Program-made: the position numbers and the translations under genes
Assembly: GCA_002401295.1 (NCBI GenBank)
Contig: NVSR01000010.1
Location: forward strand, 20,841 to 32,982
Source of the DNA: SAR324 cluster bacterium
GTDB lineage: Bacteria > SAR324 > XYD2-FULL-50-16
Direction: 5' to 3'
Length of the DNA stretch: 12,142 nt
Part shown: piece by piece, positions 5,682-11,474 of the stretch
How positions within the stretch are numbered: position 1 is the first letter of the stretch
Layout: the number at the start of each line of letters is the position of its first letter
The notes under the pieces: model-generated
What the model was told of the DNA's origin: nothing
Databases searched by the model: none
What the model saw: the letters and a program-made list of their open reading frames with translations, nothing else

Positions 5682-7442
5682 ATGAGGGTTACTGAACTTA
5701 CCAAACAAAATGCCGTCCGCTCGAATCTGAGTAATAATGCCGAAGAGATGCAGCGTACCATGATTGGCATGTCCAGCGGCAAGCGAATTAACAAGCCTTC
5801 CGATGATCCGGTGGGTGCCGCTCGTGTCCAGGATTTCCGCACATCCATCAATCGCTCCAAAACACTGGAAAGAAATATTGGTGCCGATAAAGTTTGGTTG
5901 AATACTTCCGAAAGCGCACTCCAACAGATTGGTGATGTTTTACAGCATGTCAAGGTGTTGGCCCTAGAAGGTGCCAATTCAACCTCAACTCGAGAATTCC
6001 GTCAAAGCGTAGCCATGGAGCTGCGGACCATCGTCCGAGACTTGGTTAAACTAGGGAATAAAAGAGAGGGGAAACTATCCCTCTTCGCTGGAACAAAAAC
6101 CCTGACTAAGCCTCTGGAGATCAAGTCGGAAGTCTTGACAGCAGATGTGTTCCTCGACAATGACACCTTAAAAAGCACGAAAAAGATCATCCCCTTAAAT
6201 CAAAACAAAGCTATTGAAGCACCAGAGAGCAAAAGCCCCTTTGGGATTGACCTGGATATCAAAAAGATTTTTCCCCTGGGCGGTAGCCTGGAAGCCAGTT
6301 CCTTTAATATTATATTACATGGTCCGGAGCAATTAACCCCCGAAGGGGAACCCATTGCCCCCACAAAAATCCGCATCGATTTGAATGGGACGGAGTCCAT
6401 CAAACAAGCCATTGAGAAAATCAATAAAGCTGCCATTGCCGAATCCAATCATAAACCCAGCGCTTTTTCTCCTACGGGATTCCAGGCCAAGGTCTATGCA
6501 GGCATTGGAGATGATAACCTCACAGCTTTAGAACCAGCCGAAGGTTACACCCTCAGCCTGGAACGAATCACAGGAGAGAATTCCGGAGGATTTTTCGGTT
6601 TCTCCAGCTCTGATGAGGAGGCTCCAAATGACTTCCTCAGTGTAATGGGCTTTAAGCTAGCCTCCCCCGAATCAGAGGATGAGGATGGCAATGGAGGACC
6701 GGTGACAACCCGCTTTAAAACAAATCGAGAGGACTTTGATGCCCACTGGGTTGGCTTTTCCAATAATGAGTACATGGTACGCATTACTCGAGGAGGAGAA
6801 TTCGGCAAGGCCCAATTCATTGTGAGTGATGACAACGGAAAAAACTGGTCCCAACCCAAGATTCTACAAAAGAAAACCGAGATCTTCAATCCAGATGGTC
6901 AACCCAATGATCACATGGACTTACAGTTTGGAGCTGCAGTGAATCCCTTTTTTCGAGAAGGCATGGAACTCTTTTTTAGTGGCAACCAATTTGTTGAATA
7001 TAAAGGAAATGATCAGAAAAAAGAAGTTTTGATCGATAATGGTATCAAAGTTGCTTTAAATGTTACTGCAAGGGAGTTGTTTTTTCAAGACCCTGCTGAC
7101 GAAGATACAGTCAATCTCTTTGATATGCTTCAACGACTCATCAAATCATTAGACGCGGATGATCCCCGTGCAGTGATGAAGAGCCTGGGACAGATTGATG
7201 GTTCCATGAATCAGGTTTTAAAGGGTAGAGCAAAAATCGGAGCCATCGTTAGAGAGTTGGAAGATTCCGAAGAACGCATCGCTCAAAATCATGATTTCAA
7301 GTCGGAAGAGTTATCAAAGATTGAAGACATGGATTTCGTCAAAGGGGCCATTGATATGAACAGCGCGGAAGTAAAGAATAAAACGGCTTTGGATTCCGCT
7401 GCACGTTTGATCCAGCCAACACTGGTGAACTTTTTGAAATAA
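5682..7442 (+). CDS. flgL: Flagellar hook-associated protein 3 FlgL, enlarged
   Basis: FlgL is the second junction protein, joining FlgK to the filament. The flagellin-like N-terminus is clear: MRVTELTKQNAVRSNLSNNAEEMQRTMIGMSSGKRINKPSDDPVGAARV, with the SDDPVGAA motif of FlgL and flagellin (40-47). The C-terminal helices (about 475-586) have DMLQRLIKSL, IDGSMNQVLKGRAKIGAIVRELE and the end ALDSAARLIQPTLVNFLK. At 586 residues it is nearly twice the enteric protein (about 317); the extra mass is a central insert from about 145 to 460. That insert holds an Asp-box-like motif SDDNGKNW (382-389), an acidic linker (SPESEDEDGNGG, 328-339), and a GTESIKQAIEKINKAA segment similar to FlgK. The start has AAAAGGG upstream as ribosome site. 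csrA follows after 34 bp. Confidence 0.93.
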   Translation: MRVTELTKQNAVRSNLSNNAEEMQRTMIGMSSGKRINKPSDDPVGAARVQDFRTSINRSKTLERNIGADKVWLNTSESALQQIGDVLQHVKVLALEGANSTSTREFRQSVAMELRTIVRDLVKLGNKREGKLSLFAGTKTLTKPLEIKSEVLTADVFLDNDTLKSTKKIIPLNQNKAIEAPESKSPFGIDLDIKKIFPLGGSLEASSFNIILHGPEQLTPEGEPIAPTKIRIDLNGTESIKQAIEKINKAAIAESNHKPSAFSPTGFQAKVYAGIGDDNLTALEPAEGYTLSLERITGENSGGFFGFSSSDEEAPNDFLSVMGFKLASPESEDEDGNGGPVTTRFKTNREDFDAHWVGFSNNEYMVRITRGGEFGKAQFIVSDDNGKNWSQPKILQKKTEIFNPDGQPNDHMDLQFGAAVNPFFREGMELFFSGNQFVEYKGNDQKKEVLIDNGIKVALNVTARELFFQDPADEDTVNLFDMLQRLIKSLDADDPRAVMKSLGQIDGSMNQVLKGRAKIGAIVRELEDSEERIAQNHDFKSEELSKIEDMDFVKGAIDMNSAEVKNKTALDSAARLIQPTLVNFLK

Positions 7443-7456
7443 AGCTTAATCGCAGA

Positions 7457-7474
7457 TTCGCCATGGAGGGTGAA
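7457..7474 (+). promoter_or_regulatory. CsrA-site hairpin covering the csrA ribosome site
   Basis: TTCGCC (7457-7462) pairs with GGTGAA (7469-7474), six pairs including one G-U, around the hexaloop ATGGAG (7463-7468). The GGA in the loop belongs to GGAGG (7465-7469), the csrA ribosome site, 7 bases before the ATG. ANGGAN in a hexaloop closed by C-G is the textbook CsrA/RsmA recognition element, so CsrA should bind and repress its own translation. Binding is inferred. Confidence 0.72.
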
Positions 7475-7476
7475 GC

Positions 7477-7710
7477 ATGCTTATTTTAACGAGAAAGGTG
7501 GGCGAGAGCATCACCATTGGGGACGATATCAAGATTCAGGTCTTGGAGGTCAAAGGCAAACAGGTCCGTTTAGGGATCCAAGCCCCCAAGAAATACAGTA
7601 TTCACCGGGAGGAGATCTACCAGCGAATCCAGGAGGAAAACAAATTAGCGGCTCAGCAGAGTCCTCTAAAGCTCAGTTCTTTTTCTGAAATTTGGAAGAA
7701 AAAGAAATAA
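7477..7710 (+). CDS. csrA: Carbon storage regulator / translational repressor CsrA
   Basis: CsrA is a small dimeric RNA-binding protein that recognises GGA in hairpin loops, usually covering ribosome sites. The 77 residues carry all the family landmarks: MLILTRKVGESITIGDDI at the start, VLEVKGKQVRLGIQAPKKYSIHREEIYQRIQEEN, with RNA-contacting Leu4 and Arg6 and the key Arg44 in SIHREEI. The protein is longer than the 61-residue enteric CsrA, with a C-terminal extension ending FSEIWKKKK. Such extensions occur in CsrA proteins that are antagonised by FliW, and fliW is the next gene. Ribosome site GGAGG lies 7 bases before the ATG inside a CsrA-type hairpin. It comes 34 bp after flgL and 99 bp before fliW, an order common in Deltaproteobacteria. 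Confidence 0.96.
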   Translation: MLILTRKVGESITIGDDIKIQVLEVKGKQVRLGIQAPKKYSIHREEIYQRIQEENKLAAQQSPLKLSSFSEIWKKKK

Positions 7711-7724
7711 CTTTTTTACTTTTT

Positions 7725-7790
7725 GATACGAACACACTGGTTGTGTTCATCGAGTACAATGCTCGCGTGTCTCCCGTTTGTGGGGCAAAC
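7725..7790 (+). promoter_or_regulatory. Two hairpins between csrA and fliW
   Basis: GAACACA (7730-7736) and TGTGTTC (7742-7748) form a 7-bp stem with a 5-nt loop; GAT/ATC (7725-7727, 7749-7751) extends it across a 2-nt bulge. A second hairpin is GTTTG (7776-7780), TGGGG loop, CAAAC (7786-7790). Runs of T precede the first hairpin and none follows, so these are not terminators on either strand. They may mark RNA processing or set the ratio of CsrA to FliW; that is a guess. Confidence 0.4.
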
Positions 7791-7809
7791 TCCAAGAATG
7801 AGGCAGAAG

Positions 7810-8301
7810 ATGAAGTTCGACACTACCCGCTTTGGTCAAATCAACGTCAAGCAAGAAGATATTACTATCTTTCCTGAGGGACCTCTAGGTTTCCCCGAAT
7901 GCACCCGCTTTACCCTGATTGATGAGGACAAAGCCGCTCCTTTTCGCATGTTACAGTCCCTGGATAATCCAGCACTGGCCTTTGTCGTTGTGGACCCCTT
8001 GATGATCCGTGCGGATTATCATTTCAACGTCACCAAATCAGAACTGGAGATGCTGAAAGCAGACCAGATTGATGGGCTGCAAGTATATAGCATTGTTACC
8101 ATGGCTGCAGAGATTCGTGATGTAACCGTAAACCTGCAAGGCCCCTTGGTGATCAATACCAACAACAACTTGGGTCATCAATTTGTGCTGGTGGATTCCG
8201 AATACACTACAAAAGAGCCTTTGATGCAAGATCAAGAAGATATTTCACAAAATATCTCCAGCTCTTCTGATGAATCAATGCCACAAAGAAAAGCTGTTTA
8301 A
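7810..8301 (+). CDS. fliW: Flagellar assembly factor FliW, CsrA antagonist
   Basis: FliW binds flagellin and, when flagellin has been exported, binds CsrA instead and relieves CsrA repression. The start ATG at 7810 gives MKFDTTRFGQINVKQEDITIFPEGPLGFPECTRFTLIDED, the family's typical N-terminus with FPEG-x-LGFP; GAGG (7800-7803) six bases upstream fits. An in-frame ATG at 7798 and an upstream start at 7723 would only add unrelated residues, so the 163-residue form is preferred. Further FliW blocks are PFRMLQSLDNPALAFVVVDPLM, then VYSIVTMAAEIRDVTVNLQGPLVINTNNNLGHQFVLVDSEYTTKEPL. The last 25 residues are polar and serine-rich. It follows csrA by 99 bp, an arrangement that supports a working CsrA-FliW pair. 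Confidence 0.95.
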   Translation: MKFDTTRFGQINVKQEDITIFPEGPLGFPECTRFTLIDEDKAAPFRMLQSLDNPALAFVVVDPLMIRADYHFNVTKSELEMLKADQIDGLQVYSIVTMAAEIRDVTVNLQGPLVINTNNNLGHQFVLVDSEYTTKEPLMQDQEDISQNISSSSDESMPQRKAV

Positions 8302-8558
8302 TCAATCAGCCGGAGCATACAACCATGGCTGTATGGAAATTTGGTGAGGAGTGAGAACGAAAAATGGACTTCTCCCACCAGATAATCACCCCCTGCAGCA
8401 CCCCCCTCCCCATCCAATAGATCTAGTTGTTCTCCCAGACTTTCCTAATCTTGATCAGATAACTCAAGTTTTAGTTTGACAATCCCTATGGAAGCAGTGA
8501 ATTTGTGGGGTGAATTATACAGTACCCTCGACATCTATCAGATCTGGAGCAAAAAACT
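8302..8558. other. Gap between fliW and cysK
   Basis: This 257-bp gap holds several inverted repeats. CATACA/TGTATG (8316-8321, 8330-8335) is a 6-bp hairpin. TGGTG-A-GGAG (8342-8351) pairs with CTCCCACCA (8372-8380), 9 bp with one bulged A. A C-rich tract follows (about 8388-8412). A TTGACA lies at 8476-8481 and a TATACA at 8516-8521, but they are 34 bp apart and do not form one normal promoter. Two very short ORFs with plausible ribosome sites are present (9 codons at 8325-8354 and 18 codons at 8364-8420, the second with one Cys). No recognised riboswitch was seen. Confidence 0.5.
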
Positions 8559-9485
8559 ATGGGGAAAATTTTTAAGAATTTATCAGAAGTTATTGGTCGA
8601 ACTCCTTTAGTTCAACTGAACCGTGTTGCAAATGGTACCAAGGGTACTGTACTGGGCAAGTTAGAAATGTTTAACCCCGGCGGCAGTGTCAAGGATCGTA
8701 TCGGCAATGCGATGATTGAAGAAGCAGAGCGTTCAGGTGACTTAAAACCCGGGATGACAATTGTAGAGCCTACATCGGGCAATACGGGAATCGCTTTGGC
8801 TTGGGTAGCGGCGTCCAAGGGATACAAGTTAATCTTGACCATGCCGGAAACTATGAGTTTGGAACGAAGAAAACTCTTAGTCGCTCTGGGTGCTGAATTA
8901 GTTTTAACCCCTGGTCCACAAGGAATGAAAGGGTCAATTGATAAAGCAAAAGAAATTGTTGCCAACGGCGACAACATATTCATGCCACAACAGTTCCAGA
9001 ATCCCGCCAATCCTGCAGTCCATAGACGCACTACAGCGGAAGAAATCTGGGATGATACAGATGGTAAAGTCGATATTTTTGTTGCGGGAATCGGGACGGG
9101 AGGAACCATCACCGGTGTATCCGAAGTACTGAAGAAAAGGAATCCAAACCTGAAAGTTATCGCAGTCGAACCTTCCAACTCCCCTATTCTCTCGGGTGGA
9201 AAACCTGGACCTCACAAAATTCAAGGTATTGGGGCAGGGTTTATTCCTGATGTACTCAACCAGGATTTAATCGATGAAGTCTTTTTAGTGACAGATGAGC
9301 AGGCCTTTACTACAACCCGAGACTTGGCTAGAAGCGAGGGAATCTTTGCGGGCATCTCCTCTGGTGCTGCAGCTTATGCGGCAATTGAAGTAGCAAAACG
9401 AGAAGAAAATGCCGGTAAGGTAGTGGTTGCCATTTTACCGGATACGGGAGAGCGTTATTTGAGTACAACACTCTTCGAAGGCTAA
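8559..9485 (+). CDS. cysK: Cysteine synthase A (O-acetylserine sulfhydrylase)
   Basis: CysK makes L-cysteine from O-acetyl-L-serine and sulfide using pyridoxal phosphate (PLP). The 308-residue length is usual. The PLP lysine is Lys45 in NPGGSVKDRIG. The substrate loop TSGNTG is at 72-77. The phosphate-binding GTGGT is at 179-183, with GIGTGGTITGVSEVLK around it. The cofactor-binding GISSGAA is near 265-271, and PDTGERYLST (294-303) closes the fold. All catalytic parts are intact. The E-x-F-NPGGSVKDR context, with EPTSGNTGIALAW, fits CysK rather than cystathionine beta-synthase or serine dehydratase; CysM cannot be fully excluded. GGAG, 9 bases before the ATG, is a good ribosome site. It is not obviously linked to the flagellar genes upstream. 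Confidence 0.95.
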   Translation: MGKIFKNLSEVIGRTPLVQLNRVANGTKGTVLGKLEMFNPGGSVKDRIGNAMIEEAERSGDLKPGMTIVEPTSGNTGIALAWVAASKGYKLILTMPETMSLERRKLLVALGAELVLTPGPQGMKGSIDKAKEIVANGDNIFMPQQFQNPANPAVHRRTTAEEIWDDTDGKVDIFVAGIGTGGTITGVSEVLKKRNPNLKVIAVEPSNSPILSGGKPGPHKIQGIGAGFIPDVLNQDLIDEVFLVTDEQAFTTTRDLARSEGIFAGISSGAAAYAAIEVAKREENAGKVVVAILPDTGERYLSTTLFEG

Positions 9486-9527
9486 TATCCTTTTATAAAA
9501 GGCCTCTTCCTTCGGGAAGGGGATATC
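9485..9527. terminator. Hairpin terminator between convergent genes
   Basis: CCTCTTCC (9503-9510) and GGAAGGGG (9515-9522) form an 8-bp stem with one G-U around a TTCG tetraloop, a very stable fold on the plus strand, right after cysK. There is no T run on the plus strand. On the minus strand the stem is followed by CCTTTTATAAAA, so it works better there, for the gene ending at 9526. ATATCC (9485-9490) with GGATAT (9521-9526) offers an alternative outer stem, and CCTTTTATAAAAGG (9489-9502) is a palindrome. Confidence 0.55.
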
Positions 9528-10053
9528 AAAGAATCGACAGCTGAAAAGCTTCCCGGGCAATCTCTTCCCAAGCTAGACAGTCCACCTTGACCCCAAAGCG
9601 GTGACTGCTCATAAATTGACTATTTTGAATGCACTGCTCCAATACACCGGGTCCTACATTAAAAGAAAATTCCTTCCCCAGATACTCAAGTTTCAGATCT
9701 TGCTTACCTTTATCCCGAGCTAAAATGACAACTTCCCCTTTCATCCGATCAATCTCTTGATCAGACCTCAGGTAAAGCTGCTCAAAAAGCATCTGATTTA
9801 AAGCCATATCTATAGCTTCTTCATTATTTGGCTTACTATGATACCAAATAATTCGCCCATAAAACTTCTTGGTTCCTTTCTTAAACCGAAGGCTCTCGCC
9901 GACAGAAAGAGGTAGGGAGAAGAAAAAGTTGAAACCTTCCGCATTCCAGTCAAACGTCTTAATCCACTCCCATTCCATCTTATACTGCATTTTCATAGTT
10001 AAGAAGGTATGGCTGTTTCGCCTTAACTGTCTTGCTTGTACTTCTTCGTGCAA
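9526..10053 (-). CDS. Hypothetical protein with degenerate PilZ-like N-terminus
   Basis: The product has 175 residues and I do not recognise it as a whole. The N-terminal 70 residues look like a PilZ domain (c-di-GMP receptor fold): RQLRRNSHTF near 8-17 stands where the RxxxR motif is expected, and DWNAEG (35-40) where D/N-x-S-x-x-G is expected, followed by a beta-rich stretch ending YGRIIWYH. The second arginine and the serine of the motifs are missing, so c-di-GMP binding is doubtful. The remaining 100 residues are helical and charged, with no known motif and no membrane segment. The start is a TTG at 10053, supported by GGAGAG six bases upstream; the first in-frame ATG, 19 codons later, has no ribosome site. 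It is divergent from the PilZ gene at 10522 and convergent with cysK. Confidence 0.6.
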   Translation of the reverse strand: MHEEVQARQLRRNSHTFLTMKMQYKMEWEWIKTFDWNAEGFNFFFSLPLSVGESLRFKKGTKKFYGRIIWYHSKPNNEEAIDMALNQMLFEQLYLRSDQEIDRMKGEVVILARDKGKQDLKLEYLGKEFSFNVGPGVLEQCIQNSQFMSSHRFGVKVDCLAWEEIAREAFQLSIL

Positions 10054-10521
10054 AATTTTCTCTCCGGATATTGAAAATCAACTGATTGCTACGGCACCGG
10101 CTCAAATAACTTAGTTTGTAGCCCCCGTCATATCGTTCCTTTTACTTACTGTACAAGCAGACTGTCAATGTGATTGCCCCTCTAAGGGGTATGGAAAAAA
10201 ATAAGCTCCATTCGTAGAATGGGTTAGCGGTAGCGGCACCTATCAAATTCTGCGTAGGTTATCTCCTTACAACGATTGATTCCACAAGTAGGTCCGTATC
10301 AGTGCAGTGTTTCTATACTAAGGCACTCGCCATAAAACATTTTTCCTCAAGCCCTGGAGAGACATAGCAAGCTTTGCAATGGATTCTCCATAAGCGAATC
10401 TGGACGCCTAGGTGTTCGAGGTGATAAAATAAAGGTGCATTGAAATTGAAGAGGCAGGCCTTTTAACGTTTTATATTTTTTACACACTAGGAATTTAGAA
10501 AATTCTGTAGCTGGAATCGTA
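10054..10521. other. Gene-free divergent region between the two PilZ-type genes
   Basis: No ORF, tRNA or rRNA is supported in these 468 bp. Hairpins include CCCCT/AGGGG (10177-10189), CCATTC-GTA-GAATGG (10208-10222) and a nested structure at 10355-10390: TGGAGA pairs with TCTCCA around GCAA-GCT-TTGC. GATTC (10382-10386) can instead pair with GAATC (10395-10399), so two folds compete. This region must hold promoters for both divergent genes. A plus-strand TATATT (10472-10477) lies 45 bp before the PilZ ATG but has no well-spaced -35. Confidence 0.5.
10139..10168 (-). promoter_or_regulatory. Possible sigma-70 promoter for the minus-strand gene
   Basis: Read on the minus strand, TTGACA (10168-10163) is a perfect -35 hexamer, followed after 18 bases by TAAAAG (10144-10139), which matches the -10 consensus at four of six positions. 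Transcripts would have a leader of roughly 80 bases before the TTG start at 10053. Confidence 0.3.
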
Positions 10522-10878
10522 ATGACTGAGAATCGAAGGCACTTCAGCCGAGTAAAATTTAAGGCACGAATTATTTTAAAAAAAGATCATCGCATACAGG
10601 AAGCCCATCTATTGGACATCTCCTTAAAAGGGGCCTTGGTAGAGATAGACAGGGAATTTGATCTCAGTCAAAACGAAATGTGTACCTTTGAGTTCCACCT
10701 GAATGAAGCGGATCTCATTCTACCCATTGAAGCAAAATTAATTTATCAACAAGAGGCACATCACTTGGGATTTAGATTCTGTGAAATGGAATTAGATACC
10801 TTAACCCATTTACGCCGTTTGATCGAATTAAACATCGGTAATGCAGAACTAGTACAAAAGGAATTATTTTTCTTTTAA
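10522..10878 (+). CDS. Single-domain PilZ protein (predicted c-di-GMP receptor)
   Basis: The 118-residue product is a stand-alone PilZ domain, a cytoplasmic receptor for cyclic di-GMP. Both ligand-binding motifs are intact: RRHFSRV near the start (RxxxR at Arg6 and Arg10) and LDISLKGALV (D-x-S-x-x-G at 32-37). The expected beta-barrel strands follow (CTFEFHL, LPIEAKLIYQQEAHHLGFRF), then a C-terminal helix (LDTLTHLRRLIELNIG). Some stand-alone PilZ proteins act as flagellar brakes (YcgR-like), but this one lacks the YcgR N-terminal domain, so a motility role is only suggested by the neighbouring flagellar cluster. The ATG has only a weak GGA upstream. An intrinsic terminator follows 42 bp after the stop. 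Confidence 0.9.
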   Translation: MTENRRHFSRVKFKARIILKKDHRIQEAHLLDISLKGALVEIDREFDLSQNEMCTFEFHLNEADLILPIEAKLIYQQEAHHLGFRFCEMELDTLTHLRRLIELNIGNAELVQKELFFF

Positions 10879-10919
10879 ATCAGTAGAGAACTTAAAATAA
10901 TCCCGAGTTCAAGTATTGA

Positions 10920-10956
10920 GGTATTCCATAGCAGAATATGGAGTATTCTTTTTTTT
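10920..10956 (+). terminator. Intrinsic terminator after the PilZ gene
   Basis: TCCATA (10925-10930) and TATGGA (10937-10942) form a 6-bp stem with a GCAGAA loop, extended below by A-T and G-U pairs to about 11 bp, followed by eight T residues (10949-10956). A 99-codon ORF that would begin inside this hairpin is therefore unlikely to be real. Confidence 0.75.
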
Positions 10957-11033
10957 CTCTGTTCATTATTTTCAACTCTCGTTATTTTAGTCTATGTTTC
11001 ATTTTCTCCAACTTGAAGCAACACTCCTTCTTT

Positions 11034-11065
11034 TTCATCCAATCTCTCCACAGTAATTGGATGAA
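11034..11065. other. 10-bp perfect hairpin, possible noncoding RNA part
   Basis: TTCATCCAAT (11034-11043) and ATTGGATGAA (11056-11065) are perfect inverted copies around a 12-nt loop. No T run follows on either strand, so it is not a plain terminator. Confidence 0.6.
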
Positions 11066-11090
11066 GGTTAAGATGGGGGATAAAAGGGTA

Positions 11091-11149
11091 GAGGGTCCTG
11101 TTAAAGTGAGATTTTCCTTGGTTTCTCACTTGGTTCTACGGGACTCCTC
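11091..11149. other. Two-stem RNA-like element
   Basis: An inner 8-bp stem, AAGTGAGA (11104-11111) with TCTCACTT (11124-11131), has a 12-nt loop. An outer stem of 8 bp, GAGGGTCC (11091-11098) with GGAC-T-CCTC (11141-11149), carries one bulged T. The two are joined by a 5/9-nt internal loop. The layered pairing looks like a folded RNA, though no known family was recognised. Confidence 0.5.
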
Positions 11150-11222
11150 ATTTTCTCTTCCTGTTAAACATCCCTACAGACTTCAATCTCTCCTCGAAAA
11201 ATTTTCCCTTCGTCTGTTATCC

Positions 11223-11249
11223 TTCACATCGGGGTAAAATAGATATAAT
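11223..11249 (+). promoter_or_regulatory. Possible promoter upstream of gltX
   Basis: TTCACA (11223-11228, five of six to -35 consensus) and a perfect TATAAT (11244-11249) are 15 bases apart, a slightly short spacing. It would give a leader of roughly 220 bases before the gltX GTG. The match is suggestive only. Confidence 0.3.
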
Positions 11250-11474
11250 TCTTTGATCTATTTAGATAAAGTGCTTAATTCTTTCCTTTGATTCCAGCTT
11301 TACGGAAATAAGGGTCAATGTTACGCTCACCAGATAGCCCAAAAGGTGCAACCGATCATCCGGCAATCCAACCTACCGCATACTTCCAGAAAGCAATCAA
11401 ATAATTTGGAAGTTCCGTGATAACAAAGATCCAGATGGTTATTTTTAAGAATTAGACTTTACGATGGAGTTACT

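Larger units (their letters stand above)
10957..11474. other. Long gene-free leader region before gltX, rich in hairpins
   Basis: I see no convincing gene in these 518 bp. An open frame here (to 11237) encodes a low-complexity, Phe/Ser-rich string and starts within the preceding terminator. Structure is dense: a 10-bp hairpin at 11034-11065, a two-stem element at 11091-11149, a direct repeat TCCTGTTAAA (11096-11105 and 11159-11168), and a 7-bp ACTTCCA/TGGAAGT hairpin (11382-11413). A TATAAT is at 11244-11249. This may be a small RNA locus plus the gltX promoter and leader. Confidence 0.5.

Noticed and set aside
5883..5890. GCCGATAA inside flgL, identical to the sigma-28 -10 box
   Set aside because: The -35 position 15 bases upstream reads ACTG rather than TAAA, and it lies within coding sequence, so it is not called a promoter.
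7470..7688. Overlapping open frame on the csrA DNA in another frame
   Set aside because: It is a shadow of csrA, whose protein matches the family from end to end.
7723..7809. Longer FliW starting at 7723
   Set aside because: The extra 29 residues do not look like FliW, whereas the ATG at 7810 gives the family's usual N-terminus and has a well-placed GAGG.
8476..8521. TTGACA and TATACA upstream of cysK as a single sigma-70 promoter
   Set aside because: The two hexamers are 34 bp apart, twice the usual spacing; neither has a good partner at 16-18 bp.
8612..9178. 188-codon minus-strand open frame opposite cysK
   Set aside because: It is antisense to a perfectly conserved CysK and shows no protein-like motif of its own.
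10201..10300. CCATTC-GTA-GAATGG hairpin resembling a stem of a c-di-GMP riboswitch
   Set aside because: The conserved GCAAACC and GACGCAAAGC segments of the GEMM-I riboswitch are absent, so the similarity is taken as chance.
10938..11237. 99-codon open frame after the PilZ gene
   Set aside because: It starts within a strong intrinsic terminator, has low-complexity composition rich in Phe and Ser, no ribosome site and no recognisable motif.
11301..11400. Possible tRNA in the gltX leader on either strand
   Set aside because: No T-loop sequence of GTTCRA type with a 5-bp stem and no acceptor pairing could be found.
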